Part shown: piece by piece, positions 41,065 to 49,377 of the stretch
Layout: every line of letters starts with the position of its first letter
Position numbering within the stretch: the first letter of the stretch is position 1
NCBI RefSeq assembly: GCF_963682185.1
Contig: NZ_OY821667.1
Location: forward strand, 2,678,501 to 2,742,500
Length of the DNA: 64,000 nucleotides
Origin: an uncultured Cohaesibacter sp.
GTDB lineage: Bacteria; Pseudomonadota; Alphaproteobacteria; Rhizobiales; Cohaesibacteraceae
Direction: 5' to 3'
The notes under the pieces: model-generated
Databases searched by the model: none
Told to the model about the DNA's origin: nothing
Seen by the model: the letters and a program-made list of their open reading frames with translations, nothing else
Program-made: the position numbers and the translations under genes

Positions 41065-42546
41065 ATGGACGATAAGACGCAGAACCACAAGGATGGCGAG
41101 GCCCATGGCCTGCTGGACCGGTCGGCGACGGGGCAACCGGCGGGCAAAGGCAAGGAGAAGGGCTATCCCAGCTTTGGATTGTCGACCAAGCTGTTGCTGC
41201 TGACCATCGTGTTCGTCATGCTTAGCGAAATTCTGATCTTCGTGCCCTCCATTTCCAAATTCCGGGCCGACTGGATCACGCGCAAGCTGGAACTGGCAGA
41301 AGTGGCGGCGCTGATCTACACCAATGCCTCCGATGATCTGAAAGACAAGGCCATCGAGCAGGAGCTGCTCAATCGCCTCAATGTTCAGACCTTGGGCTTG
41401 CGCAATCACGGCGAACGACGCCTGCTGGCCATGGTTGATATGCCCGGCAAGATCATGCGCGATGACAATATCCAGACCATGGATCCGCCGGAATTGATCG
41501 CAGCTGCCTTTGACACGCTGTTGTTCGGCGAGGGGCGCACCATCCGCGTGGTCGCTCAGACCAAGGACAATCAGGGCATGGTGGAAATGGTCTTTGACGA
41601 GACCGGATTGCGCGGCGACATGATTCGCTTTTCCATCAACATTCTTTTGCTTTCGCTCGTTATTTCGGTGATGACAGCCGGTCTGGTCTATCTGTCGCTC
41701 CGCGCTTTGCTTGTGCGACCCATTCTGGGGCTTCTGGACAATATGGCCCGCTTCACCTCCAACCCCGAAGATACCAACGCTGTCATCAAGCCTTCTGAAC
41801 GGCGCGATGAGATCGGCATGATCGAGATGCAATTGGGCGAAATGGAGGGCATTCTTGCTAACACGCTGCACAAGCAGCGTCGCCTTGCCGATCTCGGGTT
41901 GGCTGTCTCAAAGATCAACCATGATCTGCGTAACATCATCGCCTCGGCGCAGCTCTTTTCCGATCGTCTGTCGATTTTGGATGATCCCACCGTGCAAAGG
42001 GTGGTGCCCAAGCTGATGGGCACGCTGGATCGGGCGGTGGACTATTCCCGCGCGGTCATGTCCTATGGCAAGGCGCAGGAAGCACCGCCAGACAAACGGC
42101 TGCTGAATCTGTATCAACTCGGCGAGGAAATGCGCGACCTGCTGGACCTGTCCGAAACATCGCGCTTGACCTTCTCAAACCATATTCCGAACGATCTTGA
42201 GGTCTATGCCGATCCGTCTCAGCTGTTTCGGGTCTTGATGAATCTGTGCCGCAACTCGGTGGATGTGATGCAGGGGCGCAAGGAAGAAGCGGTGATTTGC
42301 AGGCTGGATCTGTTTGCTCGCATCGAAAAGGACAAGACCATCATAGAAGTGTCTGATACAGGCCCCGGTGTTCCCGAGGTCGCACGCGCGCATCTGTTCA
42401 GGCCGTTTCAGGGGTCGGTGCGCAAGGGTGGCACAGGGCTGGGGCTTGCCATCGCCGCTGAGATTGTCCGCGCTCATGGTGGCGCCATCTGTCTTCTTGA
42501 CCGCAGCCCCGGAGCCCATTTTGAAATTAGCCTGCCCAGAGAGTAA
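41065..42546 (+). CDS. Membrane sensor histidine kinase (orphan)
   Basis: The 493 residues have two membrane helices (about 41-62 and 190-210) flanking a periplasmic sensor of about 125 residues, then HAMP (about 211-265), a phosphoacceptor helix with His286 in KINHDLRNIIASAQL, and an HATPase (N-box LMNLCRNSVDVM, DTGPGVP, GGTGLGLAIAAE). No response regulator is adjacent. The signal sensed is unknown. A convergent terminator follows. Confidence 0.9.
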   Translation: MDDKTQNHKDGEAHGLLDRSATGQPAGKGKEKGYPSFGLSTKLLLLTIVFVMLSEILIFVPSISKFRADWITRKLELAEVAALIYTNASDDLKDKAIEQELLNRLNVQTLGLRNHGERRLLAMVDMPGKIMRDDNIQTMDPPELIAAAFDTLLFGEGRTIRVVAQTKDNQGMVEMVFDETGLRGDMIRFSINILLLSLVISVMTAGLVYLSLRALLVRPILGLLDNMARFTSNPEDTNAVIKPSERRDEIGMIEMQLGEMEGILANTLHKQRRLADLGLAVSKINHDLRNIIASAQLFSDRLSILDDPTVQRVVPKLMGTLDRAVDYSRAVMSYGKAQEAPPDKRLLNLYQLGEEMRDLLDLSETSRLTFSNHIPNDLEVYADPSQLFRVLMNLCRNSVDVMQGRKEEAVICRLDLFARIEKDKTIIEVSDTGPGVPEVARAHLFRPFQGSVRKGGTGLGLAIAAEIVRAHGGAICLLDRSPGAHFEISLPRE

Positions 42547-42582
42547 AGGCGCCAAATAAGGGCGGACAGGAGATTGGCCAAC

Positions 42583-42617
42583 AAAAAGGCCAGGGCGCTT
42601 GGCAGGCCCTGACCTTT
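42583..42617. terminator. Bidirectional terminator between kinase and peroxiredoxin genes
   Basis: AAAGGCCAGGGC and GCCCTGACCTTT form a 12-base stem with one wobble pair around a nine-base loop. On the minus strand it is followed by TTTTTGTT, on the plus strand by CC only, so it acts best for the peroxiredoxin gene. Confidence 0.75.
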
Positions 42618-42648
42618 CCTTGAAGGAGCCAATGATCACGCGATGATC

Positions 42649-43305
42649 TCAGAGATCCTTCTTGGAGAAATACCAGTCAACGGTATCAAAGCCTTCGGAT
42701 GCACGCTTTGCAGCGCCTTCAACCGTAGACGGCGGAGGAACGATGACCTTGTCGCCTGGCTGCCAGCCTTCAGGCGTTGCCACCTTGTTGGCGTCTGATG
42801 TCTGCAGTGCGGCCAAAAGACGGGCAAATTCCGGAATAGAACGGCCATTAGACATCGGATAATAGACCATGGCACGCAGGATGCCTTTCGGGTCGATAAG
42901 GAAGGTTGCCCGCACTGCAGACGTGTCGCTGGCGCCCGGATGGATCATGCCGTAGGCCTTGGCGACCGTCATTGAAATGTCGTCGATGATCGGGAACTGG
43001 ATATCAACGCCCCAGTTTTCCTTGATGCTGCGCACCCAGGCAATGTGAGAATGGATGCTGTCGATGGACAGGCCGAGCAATTCGCAGTTCATTTCCTGAA
43101 ACTGGTCATAGGCTTTGGCAAACGCCATGAATTCGGTGGAGCAAACGGGTGTGAAGTCGGCCGGGTGGGAGAACAGGATCAGCCACTTGCCTTCATAATC
43201 GGACAGTTTCTTGACGCCGGCAGTTGTCGGAGCACAGAAATCCGGAGCGGGTTTATTCAATTGCGGGAATGCGGGGGACACTGCCGGTGTTTCAATTTCT
43301 GTCAT
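42649..43305 (-). CDS. 1-Cys peroxiredoxin (Prx6 type)
   Basis: This thiol peroxidase of 218 residues reduces H2O2 or organic peroxides. The active-site block is HPADFTPVCSTEF with peroxidatic Cys55, and YYPMSNGRSIPE is typical of the Prx6 group. The C-terminal block DTVDWYFSKKDL lacks the extra cysteines seen in some relatives, so a 1-Cys mechanism is likely; Cys24 (PDFCAPTT) is unusual. It is divergent from an oxyR-like gene, which fits peroxide induction. Confidence 0.92.
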   Translation of the reverse strand: MTEIETPAVSPAFPQLNKPAPDFCAPTTAGVKKLSDYEGKWLILFSHPADFTPVCSTEFMAFAKAYDQFQEMNCELLGLSIDSIHSHIAWVRSIKENWGVDIQFPIIDDISMTVAKAYGMIHPGASDTSAVRATFLIDPKGILRAMVYYPMSNGRSIPEFARLLAALQTSDANKVATPEGWQPGDKVIVPPPSTVEGAAKRASEGFDTVDWYFSKKDL

Positions 43306-43428
43306 GTAAAATACTCCTTTTAAGGTGCGCCGAGTGCGCCATTGTAGTTGACGGCACAGTATCAGCAGTCTAGTTATTAGTGAAATGAGTTATTTTTGAC
43401 ATTTTGATCGAAAAAATCGATAACTGAC
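43306..43428 (+). promoter_or_regulatory. Peroxiredoxin-oxyR divergent promoter region
   Basis: The gap is 123 bases. TTGACA (43396-43401), a 17-base spacer, and GATAAC (43419-43424) form a plausible promoter towards oxyR. The ATG is only four bases after this -10, so the mRNA would be nearly leaderless, and no ribosome binding site is visible. An LTTR binding site is expected here but I cannot place it. Confidence 0.45.
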
Positions 43429-44331
43429 ATGATCCCATCCTTGCGCCAGTTAACCTTTCTGATTGCCTTAGCGGATGAACTGCATTTCAGCAATGCGGCG
43501 AAGCGTTGCAATGTGACCCAATCAACCCTCAGTGCCGGGCTGAAGGAGCTGGAATCCATATTGGGCGTGACATTGGCCGAACGCTCCAAGCGCTCCGTGA
43601 TCATGACGCCCATCGGCCGCAAGATTGTCGATCAGGCTCGCAAGATTCTGACCGATACCCAGCATCTGGTAGAAACCGCAGCGTTGGCAGCCGAGACTAT
43701 GGCCGGCGACATGCATCTTGGTGTCATCCCGACCGTTGGCCCCTTCCTGTTGCCGCGTCTGCGTCCATTGCTGCGTGATGAGCATCCCCGCCTGCGGCTC
43801 TACTTGCGTGAGGAATTGACCGACCAACTGCTCGAAGGCCTCAGAAGCGGGCGGCTTGATGTGGCGCTCATCGCATTGCCTCACGATGTAGGCGATCTGG
43901 AAACTCTGGAACTGTTTGAAGACGGCTATCACCTTGTTGCCCCGCTGGACCATGATCTGGCCTGCAACAGTCTGGCCGATGGCATAATGCTCAAAAACGA
44001 ACCTCTTATGCTGCTGGAGCGTGGCCATTGCTTACAGCAACATGCCTTGTCTGCCTTTCCGGGGTTGCTGAACAAGGATGTGGAGTTTGACGCCACCAGC
44101 CTGGCCACCCTGTTGGCGATGGTGGAAGAGGGGCTGGGCTCGACCCTCATTCCCAATGTTGCCATTGATGCCGGATTGACCAAGGCGCATGATGTGGTCG
44201 AGATCGATTTGCCAACCTCCTTGCCCCGCAAGATCACTCTGGTCTGGCGTAAATCCTCCACCCGCAAAGACGATTTCCGGGCGCTGGGGGACTTGATCAT
44301 CAAGGCCAGAGAGAGCCTTCGCATCGGCTAG
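43429..44331 (+). CDS. oxyR: OxyR-type LysR regulator with only one of the two redox cysteines
   Basis: The 300-residue LysR regulator has the N-terminal HTH (LHFSNAAKRCNVTQSTLSAGL) and an effector domain with GLIPTVGPFLLP-like sequence (GVIPTVGPFLLPRLRPLL), typical of OxyR. Cys201 in LLERGHCLQQHAL matches E. coli Cys199. The residue nine positions later, where E. coli has Cys208, is Phe210. Cys27 and Cys179 are the only others. It probably controls the divergent peroxiredoxin gene. Confidence 0.88.
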   Translation: MIPSLRQLTFLIALADELHFSNAAKRCNVTQSTLSAGLKELESILGVTLAERSKRSVIMTPIGRKIVDQARKILTDTQHLVETAALAAETMAGDMHLGVIPTVGPFLLPRLRPLLRDEHPRLRLYLREELTDQLLEGLRSGRLDVALIALPHDVGDLETLELFEDGYHLVAPLDHDLACNSLADGIMLKNEPLMLLERGHCLQQHALSAFPGLLNKDVEFDATSLATLLAMVEEGLGSTLIPNVAIDAGLTKAHDVVEIDLPTSLPRKITLVWRKSSTRKDDFRALGDLIIKARESLRIG

Positions 44332-44477
44332 GGAACAGGCACCTGCGCACGCCCAAAGTACTTAGGGTCACCCGTCAAGATACCACACTTCAAAGGGTCT
44401 GAATGGGGACGATGAACTTTTCAGCCTTTATCCAGCACCCAAGATCAAACGACGGCTATTAGACGAGGTTTGATTTT

Positions 44478-45371
44478 ATGAAGAAAGATCGCATCACATA
44501 TCCCGACGGCATTCTCGATTTGTTGAAGGTGCCCGAGCTCAGACGTCTGATACGGCAAGATATGGGCAGCAGTCCTGTACTCGCCAATGAATTGGAATTC
44601 ATCCTGAGCCCGCCGATTCCGAGCGAAGTCTATGTCAAATATTTGTCTCCCAATGCAGAAAAACCCGTAAAAGTGGCCGATCAAATTCGTCAGGCGGCAT
44701 CCAAGATGATGCGTGAAACATCCAGCGCGGATCTCGAAAAATGGAGCAAGATCGTTGCCTTGATGCGAAAGGACATCATCAAGAGATTTGACAGCAAGAT
44801 CGTGCCCTCCTTCTACCAGCGAGATATTTTCCGGCAATGGCATGAGCAGGCTGCCATAGCCAAGGCAAAGGCCAATATGGGAGATCCCAAGAAGGTTGCC
44901 AAGAAACTGGATCTGGACGAGCGTTACGATGCCGAAAAGTTGGAAAAATACATGATTGCCCAAGCCCTTGGGCGCACAGAGAAGGCTGCTAAAATCGAGA
45001 AGAAGTTGCGTGAAGCCCATGCGATTGATCTCAGACACATCGAGCACCAGGTCAGGAAGCGCAAGGAAAAGGAAGCAACGGGCAAGACCGAAGCTGAGCG
45101 TACCGGTGTTGATTTGACACCAGCCAAATTGCTCAATTGTGGCTTCCGCAATGTGAACGACAAAAAACTGCGCGAAGCCATCGTGAAATTTTCAACTGCA
45201 GTTCTAACGGCCAAGAAAGCCGACCAGAAAGCCTTCTTCAAGAAGATACAGGCATTGGAACCCGAATCTGGAATCGCCCGGAACATGACGATTGAAAATC
45301 TGATCAAGACTATGCGCAAGAAGGGGGTTATTACTGAAGCCGTCAATAAGTTTGATGTCTACAAACCTTAA
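44478..45371 (+). CDS. Hypothetical protein with RGS-like N-terminal half
   Basis: I do not recognise this 297-residue protein as a named bacterial family. It is Lys-rich, predicted all-helical, with no signal peptide or membrane helix. Residues about 11-124 resemble, by eye, the regulator of G-protein signalling fold: ILDLLKVPELRRL, NELEFIL (compare ENIEFW), YVKYLSPNAEKPVKV (compare the I-Y-x-x-F-I...A-P-x-x-V segment) and VPSFYQRDIFRQW (compare YPRFLxSxxY). The rest is charged helices. It stands alone, 146 bases after oxyR, and no G protein is nearby. The RGS reading is an inference that needs a structural test. Confidence 0.6.
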   Translation: MKKDRITYPDGILDLLKVPELRRLIRQDMGSSPVLANELEFILSPPIPSEVYVKYLSPNAEKPVKVADQIRQAASKMMRETSSADLEKWSKIVALMRKDIIKRFDSKIVPSFYQRDIFRQWHEQAAIAKAKANMGDPKKVAKKLDLDERYDAEKLEKYMIAQALGRTEKAAKIEKKLREAHAIDLRHIEHQVRKRKEKEATGKTEAERTGVDLTPAKLLNCGFRNVNDKKLREAIVKFSTAVLTAKKADQKAFFKKIQALEPESGIARNMTIENLIKTMRKKGVITEAVNKFDVYKP

Positions 45372-45474
45372 GTCTATCCCTGTCCGCACGCGTGCTTCCA
45401 TGCTATTGGTTAGCTCCTCATGCCCTATCGGGCGACGGGGAGCCCCAGCCTAGACTGCATAGGGAATGGACGCC

Positions 45475-45852
45475 ATGACACGCGACGAATTTGATGCTCA
45501 TTGCGCTACCCTCCACCACGCCACCAATGTGGTGCAGTGGGGTGGCTGCTCTGTCTGGAAGATTGGCGGCAAGATCTTCGCGCTCTGCGCACCAGAGACA
45601 AAAGACGGCAATCATCCCAAAATCAGCTTCAAATGCTCTGATATGGTCTACGAAATTCTGCGCGATGAGCCAGGCATCATTCCCGCTCCCCATCTGGCGC
45701 GGGCCAAATGGGTTCAGCTCACAGCGCCCGATGCCATGAGTGATGAGGATATCAAGCAACATCTGAATGTGGCTTACGAGATCATTGTGGGCAAGTTGAC
45801 CCGCAAGATCCGCGTAGAGCTTGGCCTTTCTGATGGGCCGAATCGGATCTGA
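45475..45852 (+). CDS. MmcQ/YjbR family protein
   Basis: The 125-residue protein belongs to the MmcQ/YjbR family, a cyclic-type DNA-binding-like fold of uncertain role. Typical blocks are VVQWGGCSVWKIGGKIFAL, ISFKCSDMVYEIL and WVQLTAPDAMSDEDIKQHL. I chose the ATG of MTRDEFDAHC, the usual family start; an ATG three codons earlier is possible. It seems monocistronic. Confidence 0.87.
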   Translation: MTRDEFDAHCATLHHATNVVQWGGCSVWKIGGKIFALCAPETKDGNHPKISFKCSDMVYEILRDEPGIIPAPHLARAKWVQLTAPDAMSDEDIKQHLNVAYEIIVGKLTRKIRVELGLSDGPNRI

Positions 45853-46093
45853 AACAACCCGGCTCAAAATTCGCGTTGAAATTGCGATATCAAGGACTTG
45901 ACCCTGTGATGGGGTTTTGCCAAAATCCTGTCTGTAAACCTTTCGGCGCTGAGCGCGGTCATCCTGTCGGAATTTGACGCCCTGTCATTTCAACCGGCAT
46001 CGAGGAGGGCAACCGCGGCGCACAGCCCGGACGTTCACATCGAACATGGTTTCATGGTCACAACTCCGGGCTGATCAGACCGGAGATACAGTG

Positions 46094-47464
46094 ATGAAAA
46101 CCATTATCGAACCCTTCCGCATCAAATCGGTAGAACCCATTCGCATGACCACGCGTTCTGAACGCGAGGCAAAGCTCAAGGCTGCCGACTATAATCTCTT
46201 CGCGCTCAAATCCGAAGACGTGATCATCGATCTTCTGACCGATTCGGGAACAGGCGCCATGAGCGCCGAACAATGGGCCGCCGTGATGCGTGGCGATGAG
46301 AGCTACGCCGGCTCTCCCTCTTATTATCGTTTCCGAGATAGTGTTCAGGAGCTGATGCCCTTTGAGCATATCATCCCGACCCACCAGGGGCGCGCGGCAG
46401 AGGCGATTCTGGTTTCCATCTTTGGCGGTGCGGGCAAACATGTGCCTTCCAACACCCATTTCGATACCACGCGCGGCAATATCGAGGCATCGGGCGCCGA
46501 GGCTTATGATCTGGTGATCGAGGAGGGCAAGGACCCCGCTTCGCTTTATCCCTTCAAGGGCAATATGGATCTTAGCAAGCTGAAGGCTTTTCTGGAGGAG
46601 AAGGGCGACAGCGTACCCATGGTGATGATCACCATCACCAACAATGCTGGCGGTGGTCAGCCCGTGAGCCTTGAAAATATCCGTGGTGTTGCGGCGCTGG
46701 CCCATGAATATGGCAAGCCCTTCATCATTGATGGCTGCCGCTTCTCGGAAAATGCCTGGTTCATCAAGCAACGCGAAGAAGGTCAGCAGGACCGCTCCAT
46801 CAAGGATATCGTGCGTGATTGTTTCTCGGTGGCTGACGGCATGACCATGAGCGCCAAGAAGGACGCCTTCGGCAATATCGGTGGCTGGATTGCCTTCAAC
46901 AACGATTCGCTTGCGGAACAAGCCCGCGTACGCCTCATTCAGACGGAAGGCTTCCCCACCTATGGAGGTCTTGCCGGACGTGATCTGGAAGCTCTGGCAC
47001 AAGGGCTGCACGAGATTATCGATGAGGACTATCTCAGATATCGCATCCGCACCAACGAATATATCATCGAAAAACTTGATGCCCTTGGCATTCCGGTGGT
47101 CAAACCGGCCGGTGGTCATGCGGTGTTTGTCGATGCCAAAAGCTGGTTGCCCCATATCGATCCGCTGAAATATCCGGCCCATACCGTGGCCTGCAAGCTC
47201 TATGAGATTGGCGGCATCCGCTCTTGCGAAATCGGGTCGGTGATGTTTGGTCGTCAGACCGACGGCTCGGAAAAGCCCGCCGCCATGGAATTGGTACGCC
47301 TTGCCTTCCCGCGCCGTACCTATACCCAATCCCACGCAGATTATGTGGTGGAAGCCTTTGAACAACTGGCCGCTGAAAAAGATCAGCTCAAGGGGTTCAA
47401 GATCATCAGGGAACCAAAACTGATGCGGCATTTCACCTGCAGCTTCGCACCTCTGGACGGCTAA
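46094..47464 (+). CDS. tnaA: Tryptophanase (beta-eliminating lyase)
   Basis: This PLP enzyme of 456 residues cleaves L-tryptophan to indole, pyruvate and ammonia. Blocks include IDLLTDSGTGAMS, IPTHQGRAAE, ITNNAGGGQPVSL and the lysine pair in MSAKKDAFGNIGG. Tyrosine phenol-lyase is the close alternative. The Arg found in that enzyme (MERGI) is replaced by CEIGS here, and RHFT near the end (His446) matches tryptophanase rather than RFFT, so tryptophanase is preferred. GGAG lies upstream. No tnaB permease or tnaC-like leader peptide was seen. Confidence 0.83.
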   Translation: MKTIIEPFRIKSVEPIRMTTRSEREAKLKAADYNLFALKSEDVIIDLLTDSGTGAMSAEQWAAVMRGDESYAGSPSYYRFRDSVQELMPFEHIIPTHQGRAAEAILVSIFGGAGKHVPSNTHFDTTRGNIEASGAEAYDLVIEEGKDPASLYPFKGNMDLSKLKAFLEEKGDSVPMVMITITNNAGGGQPVSLENIRGVAALAHEYGKPFIIDGCRFSENAWFIKQREEGQQDRSIKDIVRDCFSVADGMTMSAKKDAFGNIGGWIAFNNDSLAEQARVRLIQTEGFPTYGGLAGRDLEALAQGLHEIIDEDYLRYRIRTNEYIIEKLDALGIPVVKPAGGHAVFVDAKSWLPHIDPLKYPAHTVACKLYEIGGIRSCEIGSVMFGRQTDGSEKPAAMELVRLAFPRRTYTQSHADYVVEAFEQLAAEKDQLKGFKIIREPKLMRHFTCSFAPLDG

Positions 47465-47493
47465 CTCCGACTGGGCCATCCTGATTGTGCGAA

Positions 47494-47532
47494 GGCGCGC
47501 CAGCCCAATTTGCTGGCGCGCCTTTTCTTTTG
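47494..47532 (+). terminator. Terminator of tryptophanase gene
   Basis: GGCGCGCCAGC (47494-47504) and GCTGGCGCGCC (47512-47522) form a perfect 11-base stem, followed by TTTTCTTTT. Confidence 0.93.
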
Positions 47533-47900
47533 TCTGCAGGTCGGCCAGCCCGGCGGCCTCCGGACATCCAATCCCTTAAGTATGAAAATCCTCAATTAAA
47601 TACATTTGTTCCATGCAATTTTGTCATGAGAGCGATGAGCTGATTATCTTTGAATTACTCAAAAGAGACAACCATATCCAGAATACGCGAAACGCAAGAG
47701 GGGTCTTTGGGCCGTTTCAAGCGTTTTCAGAAATCAGTCAATAAGAGCAGTGATCGTTGCACCGCTGAGGGAAACAGATTTCGCCAGTCTCTCAACAGAT
47801 CAACCGCTCAACTCAACACAATAAGCCCCACGGTCCGGATGGTCTTCAAAACCAGCGGCCATCAAGATCAAAGGGCAAGAAAATAAGGAGAGGAAAGATC
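47533..47900. other. Intergenic region before succinate-semialdehyde dehydrogenase gene
   Basis: This is 368 bases. It is A+T-rich around 47580-47660, where a promoter probably lies. A 78-codon plus-strand open frame (47650-47886) starts at a non-ATG codon without ribosome binding site and resembles no known protein, so it is not called. AAGGAGAGG sits just before the next gene. Confidence 0.4.
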
Positions 47901-49292
47901 ATGGCATATGCAACGATTAATCCATATAACGGCGAACAGGTAGCGTCCTTCCCAGATGCGACGGATGCAGAAGTAAGCGCAGCCATCGACAAGGCGCATA
48001 ATGCCTTCTTGGCTTGGCGCGAAACCGGCTTTGCCGAACGGGCAAAGATTCTGCAAAAGGCTGCCGATCTGCTGCGCGCCGACGCCGACGAGCATGCAAA
48101 GCTCCTGACCCTTGAAATGGGCAAGATTACTGCTGAAGCCAAGGCCGAGGTTGAGCTCTCCGCCAAGATCCTTGAATATTACGTCCGCAACGCAGAAAAG
48201 CTTCTCCAGCCCCGCAAGCTACCAGTGCTTGACCCTGCTGAAGGCGATGCGACGCTGGTGCATGAACCGCTCGGCGTCCTGCTGGCCATCGAGCCTTGGA
48301 ACTTCCCTTACTATCAGATCGCCCGTATTCTCGCACCGCAGCTATCTGCCGGTAATACGCTTCTGCTCAAGCATGCGTCCAACGTGCCTCAGAGCGCCGC
48401 CCGCTTTGAAAAGCTGATGAAGGAAGCCGGTCTGCCAGAAGGGGCCTTTACCAACCTTTATGCAACCCGCTCCCAGATCGAAATGATCATCAACGATCCG
48501 CGTGTGCATGGCGTGGCCCTCACAGGCTCTGAAGCGGCTGGTTCCGTTGTGGCGGCTCAGGCCGGTAAGGCGCTCAAGAAGTCCACCATGGAACTGGGTG
48601 GCGCCGACGCTTTCGTCGTGCTCAAGGATGCAGACATTGACAAGGCCGTGGATTGGGCCGTCTTCGGTCGCCACTGGAACGGAGGGCAGGTCTGTGTCTC
48701 TTCCAAGCGCATGATCATCGAGGATTCGGTCTATGACGAATTCCTCGAAAAATACAAGGCTGGTGTGGCCAAACTGGTGGCAGGGGATCCGTTTGACCCG
48801 AACACCACCCTTGCGCCGCTTTCTTCCCAGAAGGCTGCTGATGATGTGAAGGAGCAGATCAGGAAGGCCGTTGCCAAAGGGGCAAAAGCCGAAGAAGTCG
48901 GTCCTGCCGTTCCCACCAAGGGGGCCTTTGTGCAGCCAACCATCCTGAGTGATCTGGGCGAAGAGAATGAAGCCCGTTACTGGGAATTCTTCGGTCCGGT
49001 TTCCATGCTCTTCAGGGCAAAGGACGAGGCAGACGCAGTCCGCATCGCCAATGATACCCCGTTTGGTCTGGGTGGCTCGGTCTTCACCAAGGATGAAAAA
49101 CACGGCGCAGACGTGGCCGCACAAATTTCTACCGGCATGGTCTTTGTGAACCATCCAACCAAGGTTGAGGCTGACCTGCCATTTGGCGGCATCCGCCGCT
49201 CTGGCTATGGTCGTGAGTTGCTGGACCTAGGCTTGACCGAGTTCGTCAACCACAAGCTGATTGACGTTGTCGATATCGACGCGGCCTTCTGA
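47901..49292 (+). CDS. NAD(P)-dependent succinate-semialdehyde dehydrogenase (Sad/YneI type)
   Basis: The aldehyde dehydrogenase of 463 residues oxidises succinate semialdehyde to succinate in GABA and related catabolism. The catalytic Cys is in GGQVCVSSKR and the general-base Glu in MELGGADAF. IEPWNFPYYQ and PFGGIRRSGYGRE are typical of the Sad branch. GGAGAGG lies upstream of ATG. No GABA transaminase is adjacent, so the in vivo substrate is inferred. Confidence 0.88.
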   Translation: MAYATINPYNGEQVASFPDATDAEVSAAIDKAHNAFLAWRETGFAERAKILQKAADLLRADADEHAKLLTLEMGKITAEAKAEVELSAKILEYYVRNAEKLLQPRKLPVLDPAEGDATLVHEPLGVLLAIEPWNFPYYQIARILAPQLSAGNTLLLKHASNVPQSAARFEKLMKEAGLPEGAFTNLYATRSQIEMIINDPRVHGVALTGSEAAGSVVAAQAGKALKKSTMELGGADAFVVLKDADIDKAVDWAVFGRHWNGGQVCVSSKRMIIEDSVYDEFLEKYKAGVAKLVAGDPFDPNTTLAPLSSQKAADDVKEQIRKAVAKGAKAEEVGPAVPTKGAFVQPTILSDLGEENEARYWEFFGPVSMLFRAKDEADAVRIANDTPFGLGGSVFTKDEKHGADVAAQISTGMVFVNHPTKVEADLPFGGIRRSGYGRELLDLGLTEFVNHKLIDVVDIDAAF

Positions 49293-49330
49293 TCCGGCGC
49301 AAAAGCCATTTATTGACCCTCTGTAATATA

Positions 49331-49362
49331 GAGCCCGTTCAGTTGACTGAGCGGGCTCTTTT
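49331..49362. terminator. Terminator between sad-like gene and dgdR
   Basis: GAGCCCG and CGGGCTC form the outer stem; an inner TCAG-TTGA-CTGA extends it to 12 pairs with one wobble. It is followed by TTTTC on the plus strand, and it lies between convergent genes. Confidence 0.88.
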
Positions 49363-49377
49363 CATGAGGGCAAGTGC

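Noticed and set aside
45853-46093. TnaC-like leader peptide before tryptophanase
   Set aside because: The only Trp-containing upstream frame (MVSWSQL...) is in frame with tnaA and not a separate peptide.
46094-47464. Tyrosine phenol-lyase as the name of the lyase
   Set aside because: The Arg of the phenol-lyase active site is missing and the C-terminal His matches tryptophanase.
47650-47886. 78-codon plus-strand open frame before the sad-like gene
   Set aside because: Non-ATG start, no ribosome binding site and no known features; it lies in the expected promoter region.
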